A DNA stretch of 64,000 nt from Fimbriimonas ginsengisoli Gsoil 348 (lineage in GTDB: Bacteria; Armatimonadota; Fimbriimonadia; Fimbriimonadales; Fimbriimonadaceae), in contig NZ_CP007139.1 in the NCBI RefSeq assembly GCF_000724625.1, positions 3,968,001 to 4,032,000 of the forward strand, given 5' to 3'. Under the pieces are notes generated by a model, which had not been told where the DNA came from, did no database searches, and saw only the letters and a program-made list of their open reading frames with translations. Below, one piece after another: positions 26,439 to 33,956 of the stretch (position 1 is the stretch's first letter; each line of letters starts with the position of its first letter). The position numbers and the translations under genes are program-made.

Positions 26439-28591
26439 TGAGAATCCTGCTTCAAACAAAGCTCGGACCCAAGCTCGTCGAGTTCGACTCGACTCCTTCG
26501 GATGCAGATATCGACGAAGCGGCCGCCTCCATCGAAGGAGACGATTCGGACTCTCGGGGGCCGATATCATCAAAGCCGCTCGCTCTACAGCGTCGCCCGG
26601 GCGCTCCAAAGGCACGAGTGCAGATAAGCCCACCTTCGCCGGCGCCAAACACGGATTTCCGGAGCATCAGGCAACGTGTTGCGTCGGGCGACCCGCTCGG
26701 ATTGAACTCGCCACCCGCGCCCAAGCCCCAACCGAAAACCCAGACCGTTACGGACGACCTAAATCGTATTGTTAGTCAGGCAAAGCAAAAGCAACTGAAG
26801 GCGCCTGTCTTCACCTATCAGGGGAAGAAGTTTAGGGGCGACCCGTTTGGTGGCTTGTCGTTTTCGCAATCGGCGTACGAGCATGCCCTGAATTGGGGGT
26901 TGCCCTTCGTGGAAGGACGAGACGGATCTTCCGTCGATCTTCGCACGGCAATGACGCAAGTGAGCCGCGTTACCGGCATCGCCAGCTTCCGGAACACCAA
27001 GACGCCCGATCAAGTCGCGGCGGAACAGGAACGTTTCGACTACACCGGTGGCGGAAAAGTCGGACTCGGAAAGTCATTTGGTTTCGAGCGTTCGGCGGAA
27101 GGGGAAATACCGCGTGAGGCCGTTCCAATTAGGAGAAAGCGGCGAATCGACCCCAGAACCGGAAAGGTGGCCACGACTGAGTCGGGTGACTTGCTAGGCG
27201 CTAACGAGGAAGTGGAAACCGAATTCAAGAACCGGGTGGCCGATTTCCTTCACATTGCACGAGACAATCCTGTGCTTGGCCATGTCGTTGGCGCCGCAAA
27301 CCCCTTCCCACTGGTAACCGATCTTTTTATTATTCAGGACCCGAACGAGCCTTTCAAAGAGCAGATGAAGGCAGTCGGTCGAGTTGCGGAGGCCGCGGCC
27401 ACTGCAAAAGCTGGCAGTCTGATTTCCGAAACGCTGCTGCGCTATGCCAAGGGACCGGTGTTGAATTGGCTTCGGAATGCCTATGGTCGCGTGGTTGGGT
27501 CGCATGTCGATCCAGAGATGGTTGGAAATCCGTTCCACGTAAGTTATGAAGGCGATCCTCACGGAACGTATGCTCCTGAGGAAGGAAAGCTGATTCGTGA
27601 GGGAGAGCCGCCACCAGGTTCAAGTGACACCACCACCTTGCAAAGGGGGCCGACGCCGGAAACGGGTCGGCCCTCTTCCGTTTTGGAAGCAGGGGCGCGC
27701 GAACGGACTAATCCTCATGGGGGCGCTGGGCAAGACATTGGATTGCCTCAGCAGGAGTCGGACAAGAAGCCGCTCACACTCGATCAGCTACAAGAAAAAT
27801 ACCACGATGGCCAGCCGGGGGATAGATTCCAATTGGGCGTTTCAGACGGAAAAGGCTTTGTAAACGTGCGACGGCATGGATCGCTAGTCGAGGCCGATAG
27901 CATTCCTTTAACTGAGAAGGAGGAGAAGGCTCTTGCTGCCGCGTTATCTTCGAAGGAGAAAGCAGAAGCATTTTGGAAGTCCAGGGTTTCCGAATCAATT
28001 CGAAATAAAATGGTAGATTTCTCAGCAATCCTTCGTCGGGTTCGAGCAGGGGACACCATCCGGGATTCGATGGGAAAAAGGGGAATCGTTCTTGACGAGG
28101 TCAGAGGGGCGAGGCCCAGCGAGGATCGTTTCTCCGTAGCCTATGAAGACGGCAGTCAGGGGATGGTTGACCCTGGAAGGACGACGCTCGTTAAGGAGGG
28201 AGCACCGCTAGGTTTAGACGACGCCACCAAGGTTTGGGATGGTGACTCCGCAACCGTTGGTCACGCGCCCTCCTCCGATTACGCTACGACCTTCTTTAAT
28301 GCTTTCCCTCACCTTAAGGGCAAAGTGTACATTCATCATGCAGTCGAGCGGCGTGTCTTAAACAAGTATCCAAATCTTTGCACCCCGGAGCAGATACATT
28401 CTTTGGAGAACCTTCGAGGAATTCCGTGGAAGTCAAACCCAAAGGTTCACCTTTCTTATATCCGCATCGAATGGAATAAGTTCTATAAGGCACATCCAAA
28501 TGCTACGATGGAGCAATTGCTTCAAAAAGCCACGGAAATTGATGCGAAATACGGGGGTCAGTTTCGACCTCATGTAAGCCGTGAAAAATGA
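26438..28591 (+). CDS. Polymorphic toxin B1 with C-terminal HNH-type nuclease domain
   Basis: 717 residues. N-terminal residues 17-33 hold a short acidic element (STPSDADIDEAAASIEG) of the type found at the start of many phage internal proteins and shared in spirit with toxin D1. A Pro/Ala-rich linker follows, then a long middle region, two related short beta repeats (about 365-390 and 545-590), and a C-terminal domain of ~90 residues. Conserved polar residues there are His633-His634 (HHAVERR), Asn658 (LENLRG) and His671 (VHLSYIRIEWN), the spacing expected of an HNH/Endo VII-type nuclease seen at the ends of Rhs and other polymorphic toxins. GC drops over this domain. The stop overlaps the immunity gene (ATGA). 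Confidence 0.75.
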   Translation: MRILLQTKLGPKLVEFDSTPSDADIDEAAASIEGDDSDSRGPISSKPLALQRRPGAPKARVQISPPSPAPNTDFRSIRQRVASGDPLGLNSPPAPKPQPKTQTVTDDLNRIVSQAKQKQLKAPVFTYQGKKFRGDPFGGLSFSQSAYEHALNWGLPFVEGRDGSSVDLRTAMTQVSRVTGIASFRNTKTPDQVAAEQERFDYTGGGKVGLGKSFGFERSAEGEIPREAVPIRRKRRIDPRTGKVATTESGDLLGANEEVETEFKNRVADFLHIARDNPVLGHVVGAANPFPLVTDLFIIQDPNEPFKEQMKAVGRVAEAAATAKAGSLISETLLRYAKGPVLNWLRNAYGRVVGSHVDPEMVGNPFHVSYEGDPHGTYAPEEGKLIREGEPPPGSSDTTTLQRGPTPETGRPSSVLEAGARERTNPHGGAGQDIGLPQQESDKKPLTLDQLQEKYHDGQPGDRFQLGVSDGKGFVNVRRHGSLVEADSIPLTEKEEKALAAALSSKEKAEAFWKSRVSESIRNKMVDFSAILRRVRAGDTIRDSMGKRGIVLDEVRGARPSEDRFSVAYEDGSQGMVDPGRTTLVKEGAPLGLDDATKVWDGDSATVGHAPSSDYATTFFNAFPHLKGKVYIHHAVERRVLNKYPNLCTPEQIHSLENLRGIPWKSNPKVHLSYIRIEWNKFYKAHPNATMEQLLQKATEIDAKYGGQFRPHVSREK

Positions 28592-29016
28592 AATATTATC
28601 TTGTAAATCCAGAAGTCGCAGGAGGCTACGATGAGCACTCCGTAGTAGATCGAAGCGTTCATCCGCCGATTGTCAGCCGGCTCAACTACGAGTTCGACGA
28701 CTGGCTCGGAGACGCTATTGTGGAGTCGTTTCCCGTTTATATCGTGACGGAACAAGCCGCGCGCGAAATAAGGAAAGCGGGACTGACCGGGGCGGTATTT
28801 GACGATATGGAGACTTCCATTTCGGACACGTTTAAGCAGTTAAACTCGGATTCGAACTGGCTGCCCAAGTTCGTTTGGCTTAAACCGGAAGGTGTTGCCG
28901 GCAAAGACGACTTCGGTACTGTACAGCCAACCACGCTCGTTCTATCTCAACGAGCGGTCAATCTCTTTGCCAGGCTTGGATTCAACCACGCCGAGATCGA
29001 GCCCTACGTTCCATAG
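28588..29016 (+). CDS. Candidate immunity protein I1 for toxin B1
   Basis: 142 residues, overlapping the toxin stop by 4 bp, small, soluble and acidic with no signal peptide: the usual features of a cognate immunity protein. Characteristic stretches are MKYYLVNPEVAGGYDE, VHPPIVS, FDDWLGDAIVESFPVYIVTE and KPEGVAGKDDFGTVQPTTL. A highly similar second gene (33040-33468) follows the second copy of the same toxin domain, which strengthens the pairing. I do not assign it to a numbered Imm family. Confidence 0.75.
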   Translation: MKYYLVNPEVAGGYDEHSVVDRSVHPPIVSRLNYEFDDWLGDAIVESFPVYIVTEQAAREIRKAGLTGAVFDDMETSISDTFKQLNSDSNWLPKFVWLKPEGVAGKDDFGTVQPTTLVLSQRAVNLFARLGFNHAEIEPYVP

Positions 29017-29208
29017 GCAGCGATTGCCTCTAATGGGTGTCTTCCCGCGTGGCGGGTTCCGGATTTAGTGACGTGCCTGTTGTCGGCGCATGCGCCGGCG
29101 GGAAACCACCGACCGCGCCCGCTTCCCCCGCCGAGCGCTCCCGTGGAGAAGGCGAAGGATGTAAGAACGGGGCGCTGACCGCCCTGGCTCCGTACCTCGG
29201 CCGGACGC

Positions 29209-29808
29209 GTGGGGGTCGTTGACGCCCCATGCGGCGGGGACATCAAACAGAAGGGTGCAAATTACGACCCGGAGTTCAAAGTTCGGGCGGGAGACCGAAT
29301 GGCGACGCTCGCCCATTTGGAGCGTCAGCTGGCCGGCTCCAAGGATCTCAACCTGGTGGCTCCGCTCAAAGCGGCCTACGACCAGGCGCTCAGCGTGAAC
29401 AAGGCGCAGATCGCTCGGATCCTCGACCGAAACAAGAAGAACCTCCCGGTTTACGACCCCCAGGATCCCAACTCGGCGGAGTCGCTCGAAGCGGCGAGAT
29501 ACCAAGCGCTCCTGGAGGAGGGAGGCCGGCTCCGGGCCAAGTCAACGATGCTCGGAGAGTTAATGAGTCGACTGAAAACTCGAAACGTGCCTACCCAGCA
29601 AGGGGCGACGACGCCAGTCAACCCCCTCGCCGGCTCGATTGGGGCGCGCGGCTCGAAGTTGCAAGTCCGCGCGATCCCAAAGCGGCCCTCGCCACAAGCC
29701 GCATTGGATCGACAGCAGGGGCTCGAGTTAATCAAGCAGCACCCGGACAAGGCAGCCGCGATTCGGGCGCGCTTCAAGAGGACGCACGGGGTGAACATCG
29801 GTGGCTAG
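29209..29808 (+). CDS. A2: 5'-truncated copy of the A gene upstream of toxin C1
   Basis: 199 residues. From residue ~17 it is closely similar to the C-terminal half of A1 (YDPEF then RAGDRMA, AHLERQ, KDLN, VAPLKAAYDQALSVN, QIARIL then RNKKNLPVYDP). Near the 5' end it has a 1-base deletion relative to A1 (GCGGCGGGGACATC against GCGGCGGCGGACATC), so the first codons are out of the original frame. The last ~60 residues differ from A1. Its stop overlaps the GTG of C1. The 192 bp before it (29017-29208) are GC-rich and unrelated to A1. It may be expressed as a short protein or be a decaying copy. Confidence 0.6.
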   Translation: MGVVDAPCGGDIKQKGANYDPEFKVRAGDRMATLAHLERQLAGSKDLNLVAPLKAAYDQALSVNKAQIARILDRNKKNLPVYDPQDPNSAESLEAARYQALLEEGGRLRAKSTMLGELMSRLKTRNVPTQQGATTPVNPLAGSIGARGSKLQVRAIPKRPSPQAALDRQQGLELIKQHPDKAAAIRARFKRTHGVNIGG

Positions 29809-31762
29809 ACCTGGTCTCTACGACGACATCATCAACCCCGGCCCTTCGCGGCAAAGAGGGTTGTACGACGACATCATCGCGTCACCACCCGCCAAGAGTA
29901 GCGCTCCCTCACTCGCCTCCTTGCAGGCGAAACGAGCGGCGCTCATGGAGTCGGCTAAGACCGCCGACCCGGACAGCGTTCAATCCATCAATGCCCTCAT
30001 CGCGGGGCTGAACAAGCAGATCGAGTCATACACGGGAAAAGATAACTCCGCGCGAATTCGCCATGCCGGAGATACGATTCCGCGGCCGAGCCCAAGTGTT
30101 CCGGCAGGGTCAGCCACGGGTACCGGGTTGCCGGGGCAATTGGTCGACTGGGGGAGCGCTCTGCATCAGCTAGGCGCGATCTACGCCGACGGGAATCGGG
30201 ACTCGCAAGGGAAAGCCCCCGCCCTTCGGGCGGTCGTGCGGGCGAAACGCGGAGAACTGCAAAGCAAGGTCGACAGTTACAATGCACGTCTCCCGCTAGG
30301 GGAGGTGGGGGTGAACGAAGGAGCGCAAGGTAGGCAGTGGCAACAGGCTATTAACGCCATCGATGCCCACCGAAACTGGTGGGGGAGCTCTGCGATGATT
30401 CGACATGCCGGCGACCGTATTCCTACGCCGGGGCCGATCCCTGATCCGTATGTAACTGGTGGAGAGAGCGATGGAGGGCACGACGCAAGCCTGACCGCTT
30501 TCTCGCTTTCGCTAGCGTCCATGGGTGGTGGTGGCACTCCCCCGCTAAATCCTTACTTTGTGGCGGGAGTGGACCCGACGAGCGACTCCTATCAGAAATC
30601 GATCCATAACATTGCCTCCGACTATCGAGCCGGAACCCAAAAGATTCTGTCTGCTCCCCGAAAGGCGATCCACGCCGCATCTGACGCTATAAGTATGGCG
30701 ACCGGTGGCCAGCATATTGACCCAAGCATCTATGAAAACGACGCTCCTTGGTACACGATCGAGGGAGCGTCCCGGGCATCTAACAAGATTGCGGAAAATC
30801 TGCCTTACGCGGCTCCTGGCGTCGGCCAAGCGTTGATGCTCACGCAACTTATGGACCAGAGCGCGGCGTTCGTCTCGAACCCCAAGGCGGCTGCGATCGA
30901 GCTTTGGCACGGCGCAAATCCGTTCCAAAGCGGCATCCAGTGGGAGGATCGCCTAATGCGCTCCGCGGTGATCATCGGGCTTCTTAGGCGCGGAAAGGTG
31001 ATGGTCGACGACTTCCAGATCAAAGCTCAACTACGTGGTTTGGGAGCGAGCGCAGATGAAGCGGCAACGACCGTCAACCTTGCCCGTCAGGGCATGGCAA
31101 AAGGATACGGAATCGACCTGAAAGGCGAACTGGTCGGCATTGCAAAACAATATGGTCGACCTGAGGTCGAAAATCTTGCAAAGAAAATGTATTCCGGAAG
31201 TAAGTCCGAATACGCTTCGACCCAAACGGGACTTGGAAAAGGAGTACAAAGTCAGCAACCGACTGAGGCGCAGCAGGGCGCTTCGCCAACTGCCCTTATC
31301 GGAGTCACACGCCAAAGCCAGTTTAAGAGTGCCGCCGAATTTGCCATCGCAGTTCGTGACAACCCGGCGATGAAAGACAGACTTACAGTGGGTAATCTCA
31401 GTGCAACGTCCGCGGATCTAATCTGGCGCAGCACGGGGATTCGACTAAAAGGGCCTTTCGCTATTAGAATTTACGGCGATGGTATAAGGCATGCGCTGAA
31501 TCGACACGGAAATGAAATCCATGGACAAATGTCGATTGCACCTGAAGATTTCAACTTGATCGAGGATGCTATTAATAATCCTGATCGAATCCAAAAAGAC
31601 ATCGAAAGTGGACCCGATGGCAAACCCAGGATTGTTTTCGAAAAGACAAATAAAGGGAAAATATTTGTCGTGACAGCAATCTACGAACCTAGGCGCGCCA
31701 ACAAAGCGGTTGGTGAACTGCGTTTTGTCACGATGTATAAGCACAAAGCAGAACGACAGTGA
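29801..31762 (+). CDS. Polymorphic toxin C1 with C-terminal PBECR-type nuclease domain
   Basis: 653 residues, GTG start overlapping A2's stop. N-terminus has two GLYDDII motifs (residues 5-11 and 20-26), then a helical region with RHAGDTIPRPSPS and IRHAGDRIPTPGPIPD linker repeats also present in D1. The C-terminal ~103 residues (551-653) match the pattern of the PBECR family (phage barnase-EndoU-colicin E5/D-RelE-like nucleases): RHALNRHGNE with His564 and His569, GQMSIAPEDFNLIEDAINNPD, IVFEKTNKGKIFVVTAI and FVTMYKHKAER. These domains are predicted RNases. No immunity gene follows; a repeat and a degraded second toxin end do. Confidence 0.75.
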   Translation: MARPGLYDDIINPGPSRQRGLYDDIIASPPAKSSAPSLASLQAKRAALMESAKTADPDSVQSINALIAGLNKQIESYTGKDNSARIRHAGDTIPRPSPSVPAGSATGTGLPGQLVDWGSALHQLGAIYADGNRDSQGKAPALRAVVRAKRGELQSKVDSYNARLPLGEVGVNEGAQGRQWQQAINAIDAHRNWWGSSAMIRHAGDRIPTPGPIPDPYVTGGESDGGHDASLTAFSLSLASMGGGGTPPLNPYFVAGVDPTSDSYQKSIHNIASDYRAGTQKILSAPRKAIHAASDAISMATGGQHIDPSIYENDAPWYTIEGASRASNKIAENLPYAAPGVGQALMLTQLMDQSAAFVSNPKAAAIELWHGANPFQSGIQWEDRLMRSAVIIGLLRRGKVMVDDFQIKAQLRGLGASADEAATTVNLARQGMAKGYGIDLKGELVGIAKQYGRPEVENLAKKMYSGSKSEYASTQTGLGKGVQSQQPTEAQQGASPTALIGVTRQSQFKSAAEFAIAVRDNPAMKDRLTVGNLSATSADLIWRSTGIRLKGPFAIRIYGDGIRHALNRHGNEIHGQMSIAPEDFNLIEDAINNPDRIQKDIESGPDGKPRIVFEKTNKGKIFVVTAIYEPRRANKAVGELRFVTMYKHKAERQ

Positions 31763-31862
31763 AATGGCGCGCTGCTGCGTGAAGCTTTCGCCTCCTTGAG
31801 CTCTACGTCCGAAACGTCACGCGCCTAAGGTCATGATATCACATTTTGGCCGGCATCAAGCC
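31762..31862 (+). repeat. 100-bp imperfect repeat, copy 1, directly after toxin C1
   Basis: Starts at the last base of the C1 stop codon. Similar to 32062-32161 (GGCGCGCTGCT, CGTGAAG, CCTTGAGC, GTCACGCGCC). Read in the C1 frame past the stop it encodes NGALLREAFASLS..., and copy 2 encodes NGALLREVLASLS..., so it may once have been coding. Probably a recombination or duplication boundary. Confidence 0.55.
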
Positions 31863-31879
31863 GAAAGCCATTAATTCGT

Positions 31880-31969
31880 GTTAATGGCAATTTTTGCGCC
31901 AAGCAATCTCGACAAGGAGCGGGCGAAATTAGGTTTATAACCATGTACAAGCATCGAACAGCTCGTTAA
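31880..31969 (+). pseudogene. Relic: C-terminal end of a second PBECR toxin
   Basis: Frame 31880-31969 ends GAGEIRFITMYKHRTAR-stop, matching the final residues of C1 (AVGELRFVTMYKHKAERQ). Only this last piece of the toxin remains, so it marks an earlier PBECR cassette displaced by recombination. Confidence 0.6.
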
Positions 31970-32061
31970 CAATGGAGCCTTAACGATGACATGAGCCCCG
32001 GGGAACAATTTCCAGTCGGCATAACGCAAGGGTTGGCCCTATCCCCGACCGATCGAAAGAG

Positions 32062-32161
32062 CAACGGCGCGCTGCTTCGTGAAGTTTTGGCTTCCTTGAG
32101 CAAACGTCTAGAACGTCACGCGCCCAATTGGACTATACGATATTTTTGTTGGCACGAAGCC
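32062..32161 (+). repeat. 100-bp imperfect repeat, copy 2, directly before the broken HNH toxin
   Basis: Second copy of the repeat that follows C1. The toxin fragment homologous to B1 starts within about 15 bp after it. The 92 bp before it hold no recognised gene. Confidence 0.55.
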
Positions 32162-32174
32162 GAGCACGCCTGGC

Positions 32175-33043
32175 GTCCCAACGCCGGACCAATTGCAGGA
32201 GAATTTTGACGATGGCCTGCCGGAGTATCGAGTGGCGACCGGAGCCTCCGATGGGAAGGGCGTTGTCAGTGTCCGACGTCGCGGATCGCTCGTCAACGAT
32301 GCGCGCCTTACTTTGACCAAGGCGGAAAATCGGGCGGTCGCTGCCGCCGAGAGCGCTTCTATTGAAGACCGCAATTCATTTTTTGGTCTTCTCCTGCATC
32401 GCAGTCGATTCGGAAGAAGATCGAAAAGTCATTGATCAGCCGGCGAAGGGTCCTGGCAGGCGACCTCATTCAGGATTCGATGGGAAGGAGGGTGATTGTT
32501 CTCGGAGAGATCGAAGCTTGGACCGCGGATGAAAATCGGTTCCACGTTAGGTACGGAGACGGTTCCGAGGGGTTGGTCGCCCCCGAAAGAGCAAAGCTCG
32601 TTCGGGAAGCAGAGCCACCGCCAGGAAAAACTAATACCACCCGCCAAAGAGGGCCGACACCGGAAACGGGTCGGCCCTCTTTGGTTCTGGATGAGCCCGA
32701 TTCGACTGTTGGGTATGCGAAGTCGAAAGAGTACCGGGAAACCTTTCTGAAGAAGAACCCGCACCTTGGAAGGGAAGTTGTCGTTCATCATGCTGTCCCC
32801 CAGCATGTCTTAGTGAAGTATCCAAACCTCTTCACTCCAAATGAGATACATTCTCTGGAGAATCTCAGGAGGATTCCGAAGGAGCTTGATTCGACCCTTC
32901 ATCATCGGGACATTCGCGGCGAGTGGAACCGATTCTTTAGAGAGAATCCGACTACAACAAGGTCAAAGATTTTTCGGAAGGTTAGGGAAATCGCTGCGAT
33001 GTATGGGCATCAGTTTGTTCCTCCTGTAAGAGGCGGTAAGTGA
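32175..33043 (+). pseudogene. Broken HNH toxin copy B2 (frameshifted)
   Basis: Matches B1 from VPTPDQLQENFDDG (B1 LTLDQLQEKYHDG) to the end. The first part, to about 32378, reads in one frame. The rest (SQSIRKKIEKSLISRR... to the end) reads in another; the shift lies at or near a run of six Ts (32378 region). The nuclease motif is intact in the second frame (VVHHAVPQHV, IHSLENLRRIP, HHRDIRGEWN). No N-terminal export or packaging region is present. The end overlaps immunity gene I2 by 4 bp (GTGA). It is an orphan toxin cassette unless the shift is a sequence error or is programmed. Confidence 0.7.
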
Positions 33044-33468
33044 AATACTATCTAGTAGAACCGGAAGTGGCAGGAAGTTATGATGACGACTCCCAGGTGG
33101 ATAGGAGCGTTCATCCGCCGATTGTCAGCCATCTCAACTTTTCTTTCGACGACTGGCTTGGAGACGCCATCGTTCAGTCGTTTCCTGTATACGTCGTGAC
33201 GGAGCAAGCTCAGCACGAGATAAGAAAGGCCGGGCTGTCCGGTGCCGTGTTCGACGACATGGAGGTTTCCCTTTCGGGAATGTTCGAACAGTTACACTCG
33301 GATTCGAACTGGTTGCCCCGATTTGTGTGGCTTAAACCGGAAGGCGTTGCCGACAAAGACGACTTTGGGACCGTACAGCCAACCACGCTCGTTCTATCCG
33401 AACGAGCAGTGGATCTCTTCACGAGGCTTGGCTTCAATCACGCCGAAATCGAGCCGTACGTTCCTTAG
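33040..33468 (+). CDS. Candidate immunity protein I2 (paralogue of I1), intact beside a broken toxin
   Basis: 142 residues, GTG start overlapping the B2 end. Clearly paralogous to I1 along its full length (FDDWLGDAI, SFPVYVVTEQA, FDDMEVSLS, KPEGVADKDDFGTVQPTTL, FNHAEIEPYVP) with many substitutions. That the immunity gene is intact while its toxin is frameshifted is typical of orphan toxin/immunity modules kept for protection against related attackers. Confidence 0.75.
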   Translation: MKYYLVEPEVAGSYDDDSQVDRSVHPPIVSHLNFSFDDWLGDAIVQSFPVYVVTEQAQHEIRKAGLSGAVFDDMEVSLSGMFEQLHSDSNWLPRFVWLKPEGVADKDDFGTVQPTTLVLSERAVDLFTRLGFNHAEIEPYVP

Positions 33469-33604
33469 CGAGATCGATTCGCTGATCGTTATTTCTTACA
33501 CGTTCGACTCTTTTCGAGTTCCGATGCCTTGCCTCTGGAAAGCTAAATAAATAGATTGGCCCTCAGGTGGTAATGGGACTTGTGAGCCAAGCCGCTAGTT
33601 TCCC

Positions 33605-33953
33605 CAAATCTGGATTACGCAAAGACGACTCGTGAAGCGTACGACTCGATCGGCCACGGTAACGATACGGCGTCCGACGCCTATTGGCTCCCTTACCCGA
33701 ATCTGGTCCATCCGGAATGCCGCTTCCTCTGTCCGGATCTATCTCGGGCTCACAAGTCAGGCCGGCCGAAATCGGTTCGAGCATTCCGGGCGGGGTAACG
33801 GATATCCGGGTAACGGGAAATTTCCCCCTCACCGTCGGTGCGACGTCGCAGGCGGAGATGCCGCCGGGACGCTATCCATTTCCAGGTCGATCGGCTAGCA
33901 CCAGATCCGCTCCGCGCAAGGTCGGCCAGCTCACGTTCATCCCTAAGCGATAA
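33605..33953 (+). pseudogene. Relic A3: fragments of an A-like gene in front of toxin D1
   Basis: About 33605-33722 encodes NLDYAKTTREAYDSIGHGND...YWLPYPNLVHP in one frame, matching the A1 middle (PDYAKLTRDAYDGI, YSLPYPAAVHP). The sequence 33717-33953 is open in another frame (MPLPLSGSISGSQVRPAE... to a stop 3 bp before the D1 ATG) and has a partner at 36716-36772. Both look like pieces of a former A copy or its neighbour. The stretch 33469-33604 shows nothing recognisable. Confidence 0.5.
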
Positions 33954-33956
33954 CCC

